Assembly (NCBI GenBank): GCA_964503935.1
Contig: CAZDCJ010000018.1
Coordinates: 1 to 19,919, forward strand
DNA: 19,919 bases
From: STD2-77 sp964503935
GTDB taxonomy: Bacteria > Patescibacteriota > Minisyncoccia > JAHIHE01 > JAGLIN01
Direction: 5' to 3'
The position numbers and the translations under genes were made by a program. The notes beneath the pieces were generated by a model. That model made no database searches and was not told the origin of the DNA. It was given only the letters and a program-made list of their open reading frames with translations. Shown piece after piece: positions 14,477 to 19,919 of this stretch. Positions within the stretch are counted from its first letter, which is position 1, and each line of letters begins with the position of its first letter.

Positions 14477-15043
14477 ATGAATGAGATAAAGAAGAAATTC
14501 ACCATAAATGTCGCGATTGCCGTATTGCTCGTGGCGGCATTCTTGTATATAGGCGCGGAATATCTGGTGAAGGATATAGAGAAATACAGTAGTCAGATAG
14601 TGCAGGATGAGCAATCTGCCTATATGCAGAGTTCCAAGAACGCCCAGTTGCCGGAACTCAGGAGGCGATATGCGGAGATGACGGCGATGATGGATACTGC
14701 CTTTGATTCTGTCATAAGGAAAGAAGACGTGGTAGTTTTCATCAAAGAAGCGGAGAAGACTGCCGTACGCGACAAGGTGAAGCTGGAAATAAAGAACCAG
14801 GGGGCGACCAAGGAAGCCCAGGAAAAAGAGGCCGGCAGTCTGCTCACCACTTCCACCTTCAATTTCCGAGCAGGGGGATCTTTCGATAACGTGATGCATT
14901 TCCTGGGAGACATGGAGAATTTCAAATATTGTTCGGAGATAGAGAATGTGCATATGTCCTTTGATGATTTCGACCAGTATAATAAGGACGTAGTCATGCT
15001 CACTTTCAGTGTGATACTTTATCAAGACAATAGCCAAGAATAA
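14477..15043 (+). CDS. pilO: Type IV pilus alignment protein PilO
   Basis: A 188-aa bitopic membrane protein with the size, topology and position of PilO. It has a short basic N-terminus (MNEIKKKFT), one membrane segment (about 10-30) and a helical, probably coiled-coil stretch (about 31-70, including LPELRRRYAEMTAMMD). A periplasmic or extracellular domain ends in VVMLTFSVILYQDN, a typical final strand. Sequence identity to known PilO cannot be judged here; the call rests on operon order and architecture. AAGGA at 14460-14464 is a distant, weak Shine-Dalgarno candidate. Its stop overlaps the next start (TAATG). Confidence 0.85.
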   Translation: MNEIKKKFTINVAIAVLLVAAFLYIGAEYLVKDIEKYSSQIVQDEQSAYMQSSKNAQLPELRRRYAEMTAMMDTAFDSVIRKEDVVVFIKEAEKTAVRDKVKLEIKNQGATKEAQEKEAGSLLTTSTFNFRAGGSFDNVMHFLGDMENFKYCSEIENVHMSFDDFDQYNKDVVMLTFSVILYQDNSQE

Positions 15044-15474
15044 TGGACATGAAGAAGCTCAACAATATCAACCTCAATATAGAGTTCAAGGTGACTGAAG
15101 TGCATAAGAAGAAGGTTGCTGCCTTGCTTTTCCGGAATGCGCGCTTGATGTTCCTGATATTCCTCGGAGCGGTCACCATCTACTCTTTCAATGTAGTCTT
15201 CAAGAAAGCTTATGTGGATATAAATTATATCCAATATCCCATGTATACGACTGCGCTGGGAGATGGCAGCATCCAGCCGAGGCTGGATAAGATCATGGAA
15301 GACATAGAGAAGCGCAAGGGCAATGCGCAAGCTCTGGCGGATAAAAGATATGCCGATCCTTTCGCCTATAGGGACGAGGTAGCCGAGGAGGCGGTGCTGG
15401 CAATCGATGGCCGGAGCGAAGAGGGCGGGGAGGATGTGGCCGCAAATCCGGCGATTCCGGAGAGCGTGGAGTAG
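15043..15474 (+). CDS. Unrecognised small bitopic membrane protein of the pilMNO operon
   Basis: A 143-aa protein I do not recognise. About 34 polar and basic residues precede one membrane segment (about 35-53, LMFLIFLGAVTIYSFNVVF). About 90 residues outside follow, including QPRLDKIMEDIEKRK, and an acidic, low-complexity tail (SEEGGEDVAANPAIPESVE). The start overlaps the pilO stop by one base (TAATG), so it is translationally coupled and surely part of the pilus operon. In proteobacteria this position belongs to PilP, a lipoprotein that contacts the secretin PilQ. Here there is no signal-peptide lipobox and no secretin follows. It could be an analogue that links the alignment complex to a different envelope. 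Confidence 0.8.
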   Translation: MDMKKLNNINLNIEFKVTEVHKKKVAALLFRNARLMFLIFLGAVTIYSFNVVFKKAYVDINYIQYPMYTTALGDGSIQPRLDKIMEDIEKRKGNAQALADKRYADPFAYRDEVAEEAVLAIDGRSEEGGEDVAANPAIPESVE

Positions 15475-15608
15475 GATGTTGCGAAAGAGTGATTTTTTCT
15501 GATTTCCTATGCCTGCTTGTTCTAGCTGAGGCTGGTCGGACTTATGTCCATGGAACGGGTAGGGGGAATGACGTCTTTCTTTTTGCAGGAGCGGTTCTCT
15601 CATGCATC

Positions 15609-15641
15609 GGTCCGATCGTCTCAATCGGACCTTCTGTTTTT
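15609..15641 (+). terminator. Rho-independent terminator of the pilMNO operon
   Basis: GGTCCGAT (15609-15616) pairs perfectly with ATCGGACC (15624-15631) around a 7-base loop, followed by TTCTGTTTTTAT. It is 135 bases after the last pilus gene. Confidence 0.8.
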
Positions 15642-16028
15642 ATCAATCGCGAGAGCAGGTCCTTGAATCCGGTCCTTCTGATTTTGGTCCGGCACACCCC
15701 GCGCGGAGTTTACTCCGGCCCGGGATCAATTCCGGGATGACATTATTTGATCCGGGGCCGGAGCTTCGGCGAGGCGAGCGGGAATCCGGTATCTTGTCAT
15801 TCCGACATAAATGACTCAAAGGAGCGATTGAGGAATCCGGGAACCGTACGAACGGTTTTGTGTTGATTTCGTGCATTTCCCAGACCCCTCATCTCCGTTC
15901 GGGATGACAATGATTGTTCATGCTCCATTTTCGCCTAGCGAGTAATGATAGGGATATCTTTGCGTTCATTCCACTTCCTGAGAGGGGTGGCGCCAGGAGG
16001 CGCCGCGGTGTGTTGGATCAAAACCAAA
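15642..16028. repeat. Repeat-rich spacer without genes
   Basis: The 689-base gap before the tRNA holds two terminators and repeats, no convincing gene. A unit beginning GTCATTCCGA at 15796 continues to GAGGAATCCGGGAACCGTACG and is the relative of the inverted unit at 5792-5837. An inverted end, CGTTCGGGATGACA, closes near 15909. A CCGGCCCGGGATCAATTCCGGGATGACA-like stretch lies around 15715-15742, and GGAGTTTACTCC (about 15709-15720) is a short palindrome. Open frames here cross the terminators and have no promoter. Confidence 0.7.
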
Positions 16029-16070
16029 AAAGACAGTCCTTTTGATCCGGCAAGGACTGTCTTTGCTTTT
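16029..16070. terminator. Strong bidirectional terminator-like hairpin with no obvious gene
   Basis: AAAGACAGTCCTT (16029-16041) pairs perfectly with AAGGACTGTCTTT (16052-16064), 13 pairs around a 10-base loop. T-rich sequence follows on the plus strand and A-rich sequence precedes it (16021-16030), so it can act both ways. It lies about 50 bases before the tRNA promoter and no gene on either strand obviously needs it. Confidence 0.75.
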
Positions 16071-16115
16071 TCCCGGAATATAGAGACATCCGTAATCAGA
16101 TCCGAGCTTCGTACG

Positions 16116-16144
16116 TTGACTTTGGGGAGGTTATCTGTTATACT
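16116..16144 (+). promoter_or_regulatory. Promoter of the tRNA-Arg gene
   Basis: TTGACT (16116-16121), exactly 17 bases, then TATACT (16139-16144), with extended -10 TG at 16136-16137. Predicted start near 16151, about 13 bases before the mature tRNA end. This is the strongest promoter in the window. Confidence 0.85.
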
Positions 16145-16163
16145 CCCAACGTGAAAGATCCTT

Positions 16164-16238
16164 GTCCCCGTAGTTCAGTGGATAGAACGGGAGCCTTCTA
16201 AGCTCTTAACGTGGGTTCGATTCCTGCCGGGGACACCA
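16164..16238 (+). tRNA. tRNA-Arg (anticodon UCU), CCA encoded
   Basis: Acceptor arms GTCCCCG (16164-16170) and CGGGGAC (16228-16234) pair fully, followed by A and an encoded CCA (16236-16238). The D arm is GTTC/GAAC (16173-16176/16185-16188). The anticodon stem is GGAGC/GCTCT, with loop CTTCTAA giving anticodon TCT at 16197-16199, which reads AGA (Arg). The T arm is GTGGG/CCTGC around TTCGATT and uses two G-T pairs. The short variable loop (4 bases) fits Arg. Not part of a tRNA cluster. Confidence 0.97.
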
Positions 16239-16290
16239 AGACTGATCTGTCGCTCATGGACGATGGCTCAGTGCATGGACGGCGATGTCC

Positions 16291-16319
16291 TTGATTGCCG
16301 TTTTTGTTTGGCTTATAAT
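16291..16319 (+). promoter_or_regulatory. Promoter of the 29-aa membrane microprotein
   Basis: TTGATT (16291-16296), 17 bases, TATAAT (16314-16319). Predicted start near 16326, some 23 bases before an ATG at 16349. Its presence is the main argument that the short frame downstream is a gene. Confidence 0.75.
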
Positions 16320-16348
16320 GATATCAAGCTTAGCTTTCAGATAAATAT

Positions 16349-16438
16349 ATGGGACAGGGTGCGGAAAATCTGGTCATGATAATCGCTTTTTTCCTGGTGG
16401 TGGCCGTCATAAGCCTGGTAGAGGTGCTCATTTTCTGA
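16349..16438 (+). CDS. Single-span membrane microprotein (29 aa)
   Basis: MGQGAENLVMIIAFFLVVAV is followed by nine more residues ending VLIF and a TGA stop. Residues about 8-29 form one hydrophobic helix interrupted by a late Glu (E25). It has a near-consensus promoter immediately upstream and a bidirectional terminator 44 bases after the stop, so it forms a complete transcription unit between a tRNA and a convergent gene. I know no family for it. Small one-helix proteins often act as modulators of larger membrane complexes, but nothing here names a partner. No Shine-Dalgarno is present. Confidence 0.6.
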   Translation: MGQGAENLVMIIAFFLVVAVISLVEVLIF

Positions 16439-16474
16439 TGCCGGAAAACTTTCCGGTCCGGCTGATCCGGACAC

Positions 16475-16503
16475 AAAAAAAGAGCCATAAGGCTCGTTTT
16501 TTT
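16475..16503. terminator. Bidirectional terminator between convergent genes
   Basis: GAGCC (16482-16486) and GGCTC (16491-16495) around ATAA, flanked by seven A (16475-16481) and seven T (16497-16503). It serves the plus-strand microprotein and the minus-strand ferritin-like gene, whose stop it abuts. Two extra short palindromes, CCGGAAA/TTTCCGG (16441-16456) and GTCCGG/CCGGAC (16457-16473), precede it. Confidence 0.85.
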
Positions 16504-16801
16504 ATCCGGCAGGGCTCTGTTTCTCGTCTAGTTCCTCCAATTGCTTGGTGCCTTCGGCCAAGCCTTCCATCTGCTGCTCGTCGATGCGCAGCAGGAGGGC
16601 TTCAAAGGCTCCTATGTGCGTCTTCTCTTCCTTGAGGATGTGGCTCAGGATCGCTTTTACCTTCTCGTCTTCGCTGATGGAGGAAAGCTGTTCGATGAGA
16701 TTGACCGTATCAAGCTTGGAAATGAGTCCGACGCGGAGGATCTGTTTCTCTATGTCGCCGCTTTTGATCTGCGTGAGGTCGAAGGGATTGATGGATAGCA
16801 T
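16502..16801 (-). CDS. Small ferritin-like (single helical hairpin) protein
   Basis: A 99-aa, almost entirely helical protein. Two predicted helices carry candidate iron ligands: D31 and E37 in SKLDTVNLIEQLSS, and E59/H62 in HILKEEKTHIGAFEALLLRID. The second is the ExxH motif of the rubrerythrin/ferritin-like superfamily. At this size it would supply half of a four-helix bundle, so it should dimerise, as encapsulated ferritins do. The tail after about 75 is acidic and Gln-rich (EQQMEGLAEGTKQLEELDEKQSPAG). No encapsulin gene is in the window. It has its own extended -10 promoter and a terminator directly after the stop. A role in iron or oxidative stress is inferred from family only. No Shine-Dalgarno is visible. 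Confidence 0.6.
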   Translation of the reverse strand: MLSINPFDLTQIKSGDIEKQILRVGLISKLDTVNLIEQLSSISEDEKVKAILSHILKEEKTHIGAFEALLLRIDEQQMEGLAEGTKQLEELDEKQSPAG

Positions 16802-16828
16802 AAGTCAGCAGTTAATTATTATATTCCC

Positions 16829-16837
16829 ATTATACCA
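16829..16837 (-). promoter_or_regulatory. Extended -10 promoter of the ferritin-like gene
   Basis: On the minus strand TGGTATAAT (16837 to 16829) is a perfect extended -10. The -35 region is poor (TAGGGA). Predicted start near 16822, about 21 bases before the ATG. Confidence 0.7.
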
Positions 16838-16902
16838 TATCTGTAGACCGTTCCCTAATTAGGATGAAGCGCGGAGCGGACATTACCGAGAAGCGGCACA
16901 AA

Positions 16903-16929
16903 TAGAGACAAAGCAGTGACTTGTCTCTA
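16903..16929 (-). terminator. Terminator-like hairpin after the WxL-like gene
   Basis: TAGAGACAA (16903-16911) and TTGTCTCTA (16921-16929) form a perfect 9-bp stem with a 9-base loop, starting one base after the stop codon at 16931-16933. The T tract on the minus strand is weak (ATTTGTG), so it could instead be an RNA-end stabilising hairpin. Confidence 0.6.
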
Positions 16930-16930
16930 C

Positions 16931-17821
16931 TCAGGATACGGTGAACGTCACGATCGTCCTGTACTCTCCCTCTCTTTGTCCGGCAGGCAGGAATTGCTCG
17001 AAGCTTATGCCTTTAAAGACGAATATTCCGATGCTGCTGCTCGAAGAAGAAGCGATATTGATGATGCTGTCGGCAGGGGAGAACGAGGAAGTGATGCCGT
17101 AAGCGATGCCGGCTGCTGCCAGCGGATCGGAATAATCGATGGAGAGGTCGTCGAGGTTGACAGTAAGCTGGCCGGTTGTCGTGCCGTCGCCGTCCGCATC
17201 GAAGGAATTACCGGCCGCATCCGTCCAATCCTGGGCGGTCACATCCAGGCTCCATCCGGCCGTGCTCGTCGCGGTGAGCACGAGATCGCCTGATGGGACC
17301 GGGGCGCTTCTTTGCGAAGAGAAAGAGAATGGCAGGATGCCGAAATCGAGGATCGCGGGGACTTCCAGGCTGAGGGCGCTATTTATCACGGAAAAATTCC
17401 CCGATGCAGGGCTGGAACATCTTCCCACATTATCGCATACGAAGATGTAGTAGGCGTAGCTACTGCCGGCTGCGGCGGGAGTGAAGGCGCAGCTTATCGG
17501 GTTGTCTGCCGCGAACGAGGAAGAATCGCACCATGACCCGCCCAGACATGACCCGCCACTCGATATCTTTTTTGTCTTGCACGCATGGACCATGTACATT
17601 CCGGTATCCGGCAGTGCCGTATAAGAGGCGGAAAGCCTAGCTTCTTGCCCGACGACCGCCGGAGTGGGCGAGATACCGGCGCTGCTTATAGATATCCCGT
17701 CGGAGATGCGGGCGTCAGTCTGGCTCCGGCATATCATCAGCGAGAGACACAAGAAGGCTGGATATAGGATATATCTTATCCGGGAACCGAAGGAATATAC
17801 GGTGTGTGCATCGTTTCTCAT
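16931..17821 (-). CDS. Secreted WxL-like surface protein with Cys-rich Ig-like domain
   Basis: A 296-aa protein. A signal segment spans about 15-37 (RIRYILYPAFLCLSLMICRSQTDA); the cysteine before the end is not in a canonical lipobox. Residues about 40-147 form an Ig-like beta domain with six cysteines (C81, C92, C98, C111, C129, C135), probably disulfide bonded. Residues about 150-296 resemble a WxL domain. They include LDFGILPFSF, a GWSLDVTAQDW stretch containing WSL (190-192), an Asp-rich loop DADGDG (208-213), and a final strand EYRTIVTFTVS. The second WxL motif of Firmicute proteins is not obvious, so this is WxL-like, not proven. It follows the DUF916-type gene by 20 bases in one operon. 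In Firmicutes such pairs form surface complexes, with WxL bound by the DUF916 partner. Confidence 0.7.
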   Translation of the reverse strand: MRNDAHTVYSFGSRIRYILYPAFLCLSLMICRSQTDARISDGISISSAGISPTPAVVGQEARLSASYTALPDTGMYMVHACKTKKISSGGSCLGGSWCDSSSFAADNPISCAFTPAAAGSSYAYYIFVCDNVGRCSSPASGNFSVINSALSLEVPAILDFGILPFSFSSQRSAPVPSGDLVLTATSTAGWSLDVTAQDWTDAAGNSFDADGDGTTTGQLTVNLDDLSIDYSDPLAAAGIAYGITSSFSPADSIINIASSSSSSIGIFVFKGISFEQFLPAGQREGEYRTIVTFTVS

Positions 17822-17841
17822 AGGTCGGTATTAATTTTCTC

Positions 17842-19653
17842 TTATCTGCCCAGGATTACAGTAATCTTGCCGGTATCGGGATCTTCCATGGATGAGCTGT
17901 CTTTGACGGAAGGATGATCTTCGGAAATCAGTTCCATAGCCTCCCGGCAGACCGCCGGAGATATGCTGCGGCCGCATGCAAGCGAAGTCTCGGCGTAGTC
18001 GAACCGGTCGGCGTTACCGGTAGTGACAGTAGAATAACCTTTTTCTTTGAAGAGCGCGGCTGCCTTGCCGGAAGCGCCCTTCACGCCGCTGCCATTGAGA
18101 ATCTCGACTCTTGTCGTCTTTCTTTCCGCATCCGTAATCTCATCGTCTGCGGGGTTTTCCGCTGCCACGGATGCTTCTTCTGTAGCGCTGTCTGTCGTAT
18201 CTGCTGTCTTTGGAGCCTGAGCTTCTGACCCTTCTTCGGCAGCGGTTCCGTCCATACTGCGATCGTATACGAAATGCGCATCGTTGCCTTTCAGGATGAC
18301 TTGCGTATAAAGGAAATATCCTCCTCCTGCCAGAAGGAGGAAAAGCATTATCTTCTTGGAAATCCGGCCTTCTCGAGCAGAAGTCTTCTTCGGAAGGGCG
18401 GCAGGCCTGTCGTCGGAAATGAGAGCCAGGTCTTTTTCAAACGCTTCTTGTCGGCTGCGGCGGTCATTTCCGACGGGTATTGCCGCGACTTCTCCTATGT
18501 CTGCTGCTTGGGGAGACAGGATATGCTTCTTGTCGATGAGACGGAGAAGCTGTCCTTTCTCGAGCTGATAAGGAGGCTTCAGCCCGTTCAGTTTGATGAT
18601 CTTTTTCCAGCCAATTCCGAAGCGTTCGGAGAGTATGCCGAGATCATCTCCGTCTTGGACGCGGTAATCCGCATAGTATCTTTTTTCCGAGGCTTTGCGG
18701 AGCCGCCGGATTGCGATAAGGAAGAGATTGAAAAGGAGGAGGATTACGAGCCCGGAGATGAGGCCGTGAGGATAGGCGAAGAAATACAAAGGAGCGGGCG
18801 TGGAAATCATTTCTTGCGACCCATCGGCCTTCGCGTACTCTACGGTGGCAGTCGCTTCGAATCTGCCGAATATATCGTCATCGATCGTGAAAGCCACCTT
18901 CTGTTCCTCGCCGCGGGGGATGAGTATCTTCTGCTCGAGATCTTTACCCTGTCTTCCGAAGAGCATGTCCTCAAGGCGCAGCCTTACTGTTGATTCGAGA
19001 GAGACATTGCCTTCATTCCTTATCGTGACGGTATAGACGTATGTCCCGTCGGCTTTATCGTATCCGATGCCCGCATCCTGGAATCCGGCACCGCGGAGAA
19101 TATCCCCCGGTACAGTCTCATAGACGCGGATCCCTATGCGGGTGCTTATGACAAAACCGCTCGTAGTATTCTTTTGCGCCTCTGTAAGATCTTTCTGGAT
19201 GATGATCCCGCCGGACGTCTCTCCGACCGGGGCGTCCTGGGGAATACTGATGGTAAAACCGACCTGTCTCTCTTCCTGGGGCTTTAGTATGAGATGGCTG
19301 CTTTCCAAGGTAATCCATCTGCCGATCTGGTCGCGACTATCGCTTTCATTCTCGAGGGCGAATTCCCCCATGTTATTCGTCGTCGAATCTACCGCATAGA
19401 GGCTTATGGACGCTTCTTGGTCGGAATCGTTCTTGAGGGTGAGAGAATCTTTCTTGCTTCCGCCTGCCGGAAGGCCGTAGATGAACCAAGTCTGCGACAG
19501 TTCGTTCTCCGGGTCCGTGGTCGTGGGATAAGCGATCAGTCCGTCTCCGCTGACGGCACAGGCAATATCCATGGGCAGCCACGCGGAAATGGCGAGAATG
19601 ACGATAGCGGAAACTGACAGGAAGGGGCTTTTCTTTGCGGTCCTCGGCATCAT
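17842..19653 (-). CDS. Multidomain envelope protein: DUF916-like, TM, LysM, TM, LytR_C
   Basis: A 603-aa protein. The signal peptide is 1-33 (cleavage likely after ACA). Residues about 36-180 resemble the peptidoglycan-binding DUF916 domain of WxL-interacting proteins (LTLKNDSDQEASISLYAVD, PQEERQVGFTISIPQDAPVG). A second Ig-like domain covers about 190-290 (YTVTIRNEGNVSLESTVRLRL). A membrane segment at 297-315 is followed by RRLRK. A LysM-like domain covers 329-373 (YRVQDGDDLGILSERFGIGWKKIIKLNGL...QLLRLI). A second membrane segment is 434-453, preceded by many basic residues. An acidic Ala/Thr/Glu linker (467-510) leads to a LytR C-terminal (LytR_C) domain at 514-603 (RVEILNGSGVKGASGKAAALFKEKGY). 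Simple topology puts the LysM domain in the cytoplasm. It is the first gene of the operon with the WxL-like protein. No Shine-Dalgarno is visible. Confidence 0.85.
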   Translation of the reverse strand: MMPRTAKKSPFLSVSAIVILAISAWLPMDIACAVSGDGLIAYPTTTDPENELSQTWFIYGLPAGGSKKDSLTLKNDSDQEASISLYAVDSTTNNMGEFALENESDSRDQIGRWITLESSHLILKPQEERQVGFTISIPQDAPVGETSGGIIIQKDLTEAQKNTTSGFVISTRIGIRVYETVPGDILRGAGFQDAGIGYDKADGTYVYTVTIRNEGNVSLESTVRLRLEDMLFGRQGKDLEQKILIPRGEEQKVAFTIDDDIFGRFEATATVEYAKADGSQEMISTPAPLYFFAYPHGLISGLVILLLFNLFLIAIRRLRKASEKRYYADYRVQDGDDLGILSERFGIGWKKIIKLNGLKPPYQLEKGQLLRLIDKKHILSPQAADIGEVAAIPVGNDRRSRQEAFEKDLALISDDRPAALPKKTSAREGRISKKIMLFLLLAGGGYFLYTQVILKGNDAHFVYDRSMDGTAAEEGSEAQAPKTADTTDSATEEASVAAENPADDEITDAERKTTRVEILNGSGVKGASGKAAALFKEKGYSTVTTGNADRFDYAETSLACGRSISPAVCREAMELISEDHPSVKDSSSMEDPDTGKITVILGR

Positions 19654-19688
19654 AATGTTATCTTATTCTAAAATATCGGTCTCTTTAG

Positions 19689-19694
19689 ATTATA
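19689..19694 (-). promoter_or_regulatory. Promoter -10 of the envelope operon
   Basis: On the minus strand TATAAT (19694 to 19689) is a perfect -10, preceded by TTG. The -35 candidate TTTTCT, 17 bases upstream, is poor. Predicted start near 19682, about 29 bases before the ATG at 19653. A second -10-like TAGAAT (19670 to 19665) lies too close to the start to be preferred. Confidence 0.5.
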
Positions 19695-19792
19695 CAATAA
19701 AAAGGCGGATGAGAAAATCCTATCCAGACGTCCCGTCTTCCGACCGCCCCAAGCGTTAAGCTGGAATCTTTTGCTTTCGATTGCCAAACACG

Positions 19793-19919
19793 ACACCCCC
19801 GGCCTTTCGGGCCACCACTCTCAGGGGGGAAATAAAAGCAAAATATAACACCCCCGGTACTTTTTTTCGGCACTACTCGCCCTCACCTAAGGTTTGGGCG
19901 AGGCGGACCCTCTCTTAGA
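19793..19919. repeat. Two related GC-rich palindromic intergenic repeats
   Basis: The unit ACACCCCCGGCCTTTCGGGC, starting at 19793, continues to AGGGGGG at 19829. It can fold through GGCC/GGCC and CCCCC/GGGGG. A diverged second unit starts ACACCCCCGGTAC at 19848. It runs into CGCCC...GGGCG (19878-19882/19896-19900), which encloses ACCT/AGGT. A relative lies at about 7402-7438. No gene is seen between the operon promoter and the right edge. Confidence 0.65.

Noticed and set aside
15945..16154. 69-aa plus-strand open frame before the tRNA
   Set aside because: It runs through the 13-bp terminator and the tRNA promoter and has no promoter of its own.

Overview
The window looks like a chromosomal segment of a Candidate Phyla Radiation (Patescibacteria, Parcubacteria-like) bacterium. 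This is inferred from four things. The compact type IV pilus locus (pilB, pilC, pilin-like genes, pilMNO) has no recognisable outer-membrane secretin. The PilX-like protein has the N-terminal style I associate with that group. Intergenic gaps are full of short mosaic repeats. Small envelope proteins resemble Gram-positive WxL/DUF916 proteins. TGA is used as stop, so the code is standard. Recognisable promoters are sigma70-like, many with an extended -10 (TGnTATAAT). Almost no gene has a Shine-Dalgarno sequence.

Layout. 1-760: a REP-associated tyrosine transposase (RAYT) gene on the minus strand, flanked by its palindromic repeats. 788-1730: a membrane-anchored TPR protein with its own promoter and terminator. 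1736-2205: a second, larger REP array plus a decayed 21-bp tandem repeat. 2233-5665: histidine kinase, single-domain response regulator, pilB. 6078-7286: pilC. 7561-12651: three prepilin-like genes. The first is a pilin fused to a carboxypeptidase-regulatory-like domain and seven propeller-like repeats. The second is a PilW/GspJ-like prepilin. The third is a PilX/GspK-like protein with a 103-residue acidic and aromatic insertion. 12672-15474: pilM, pilN, pilO and an unrecognised small membrane protein, closed by a strong terminator. 15642-16028: repeat-rich spacer. 16116-16503: tRNA-Arg(UCU), a 29-aa membrane microprotein and a bidirectional terminator. 16502-19694, minus strand: a small ferritin-like protein, then a two-gene envelope operon made of a DUF916/LysM/LytR_C protein followed by a WxL-like secreted protein.

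How it works together (inference). PilB and PilC form the cytoplasmic motor and platform, PilM/N/O the inner alignment complex, and the three prepilins a likely tip-initiating complex. The giant propeller pilin could do the job of a PilY1-type adhesin. The kinase and regulator directly upstream of pilB may tune pilus activity by protein contact rather than transcription. The minus-strand envelope operon may build a second surface-attachment structure. No major pilin, pilT, prepilin peptidase or secretin gene is in the window.
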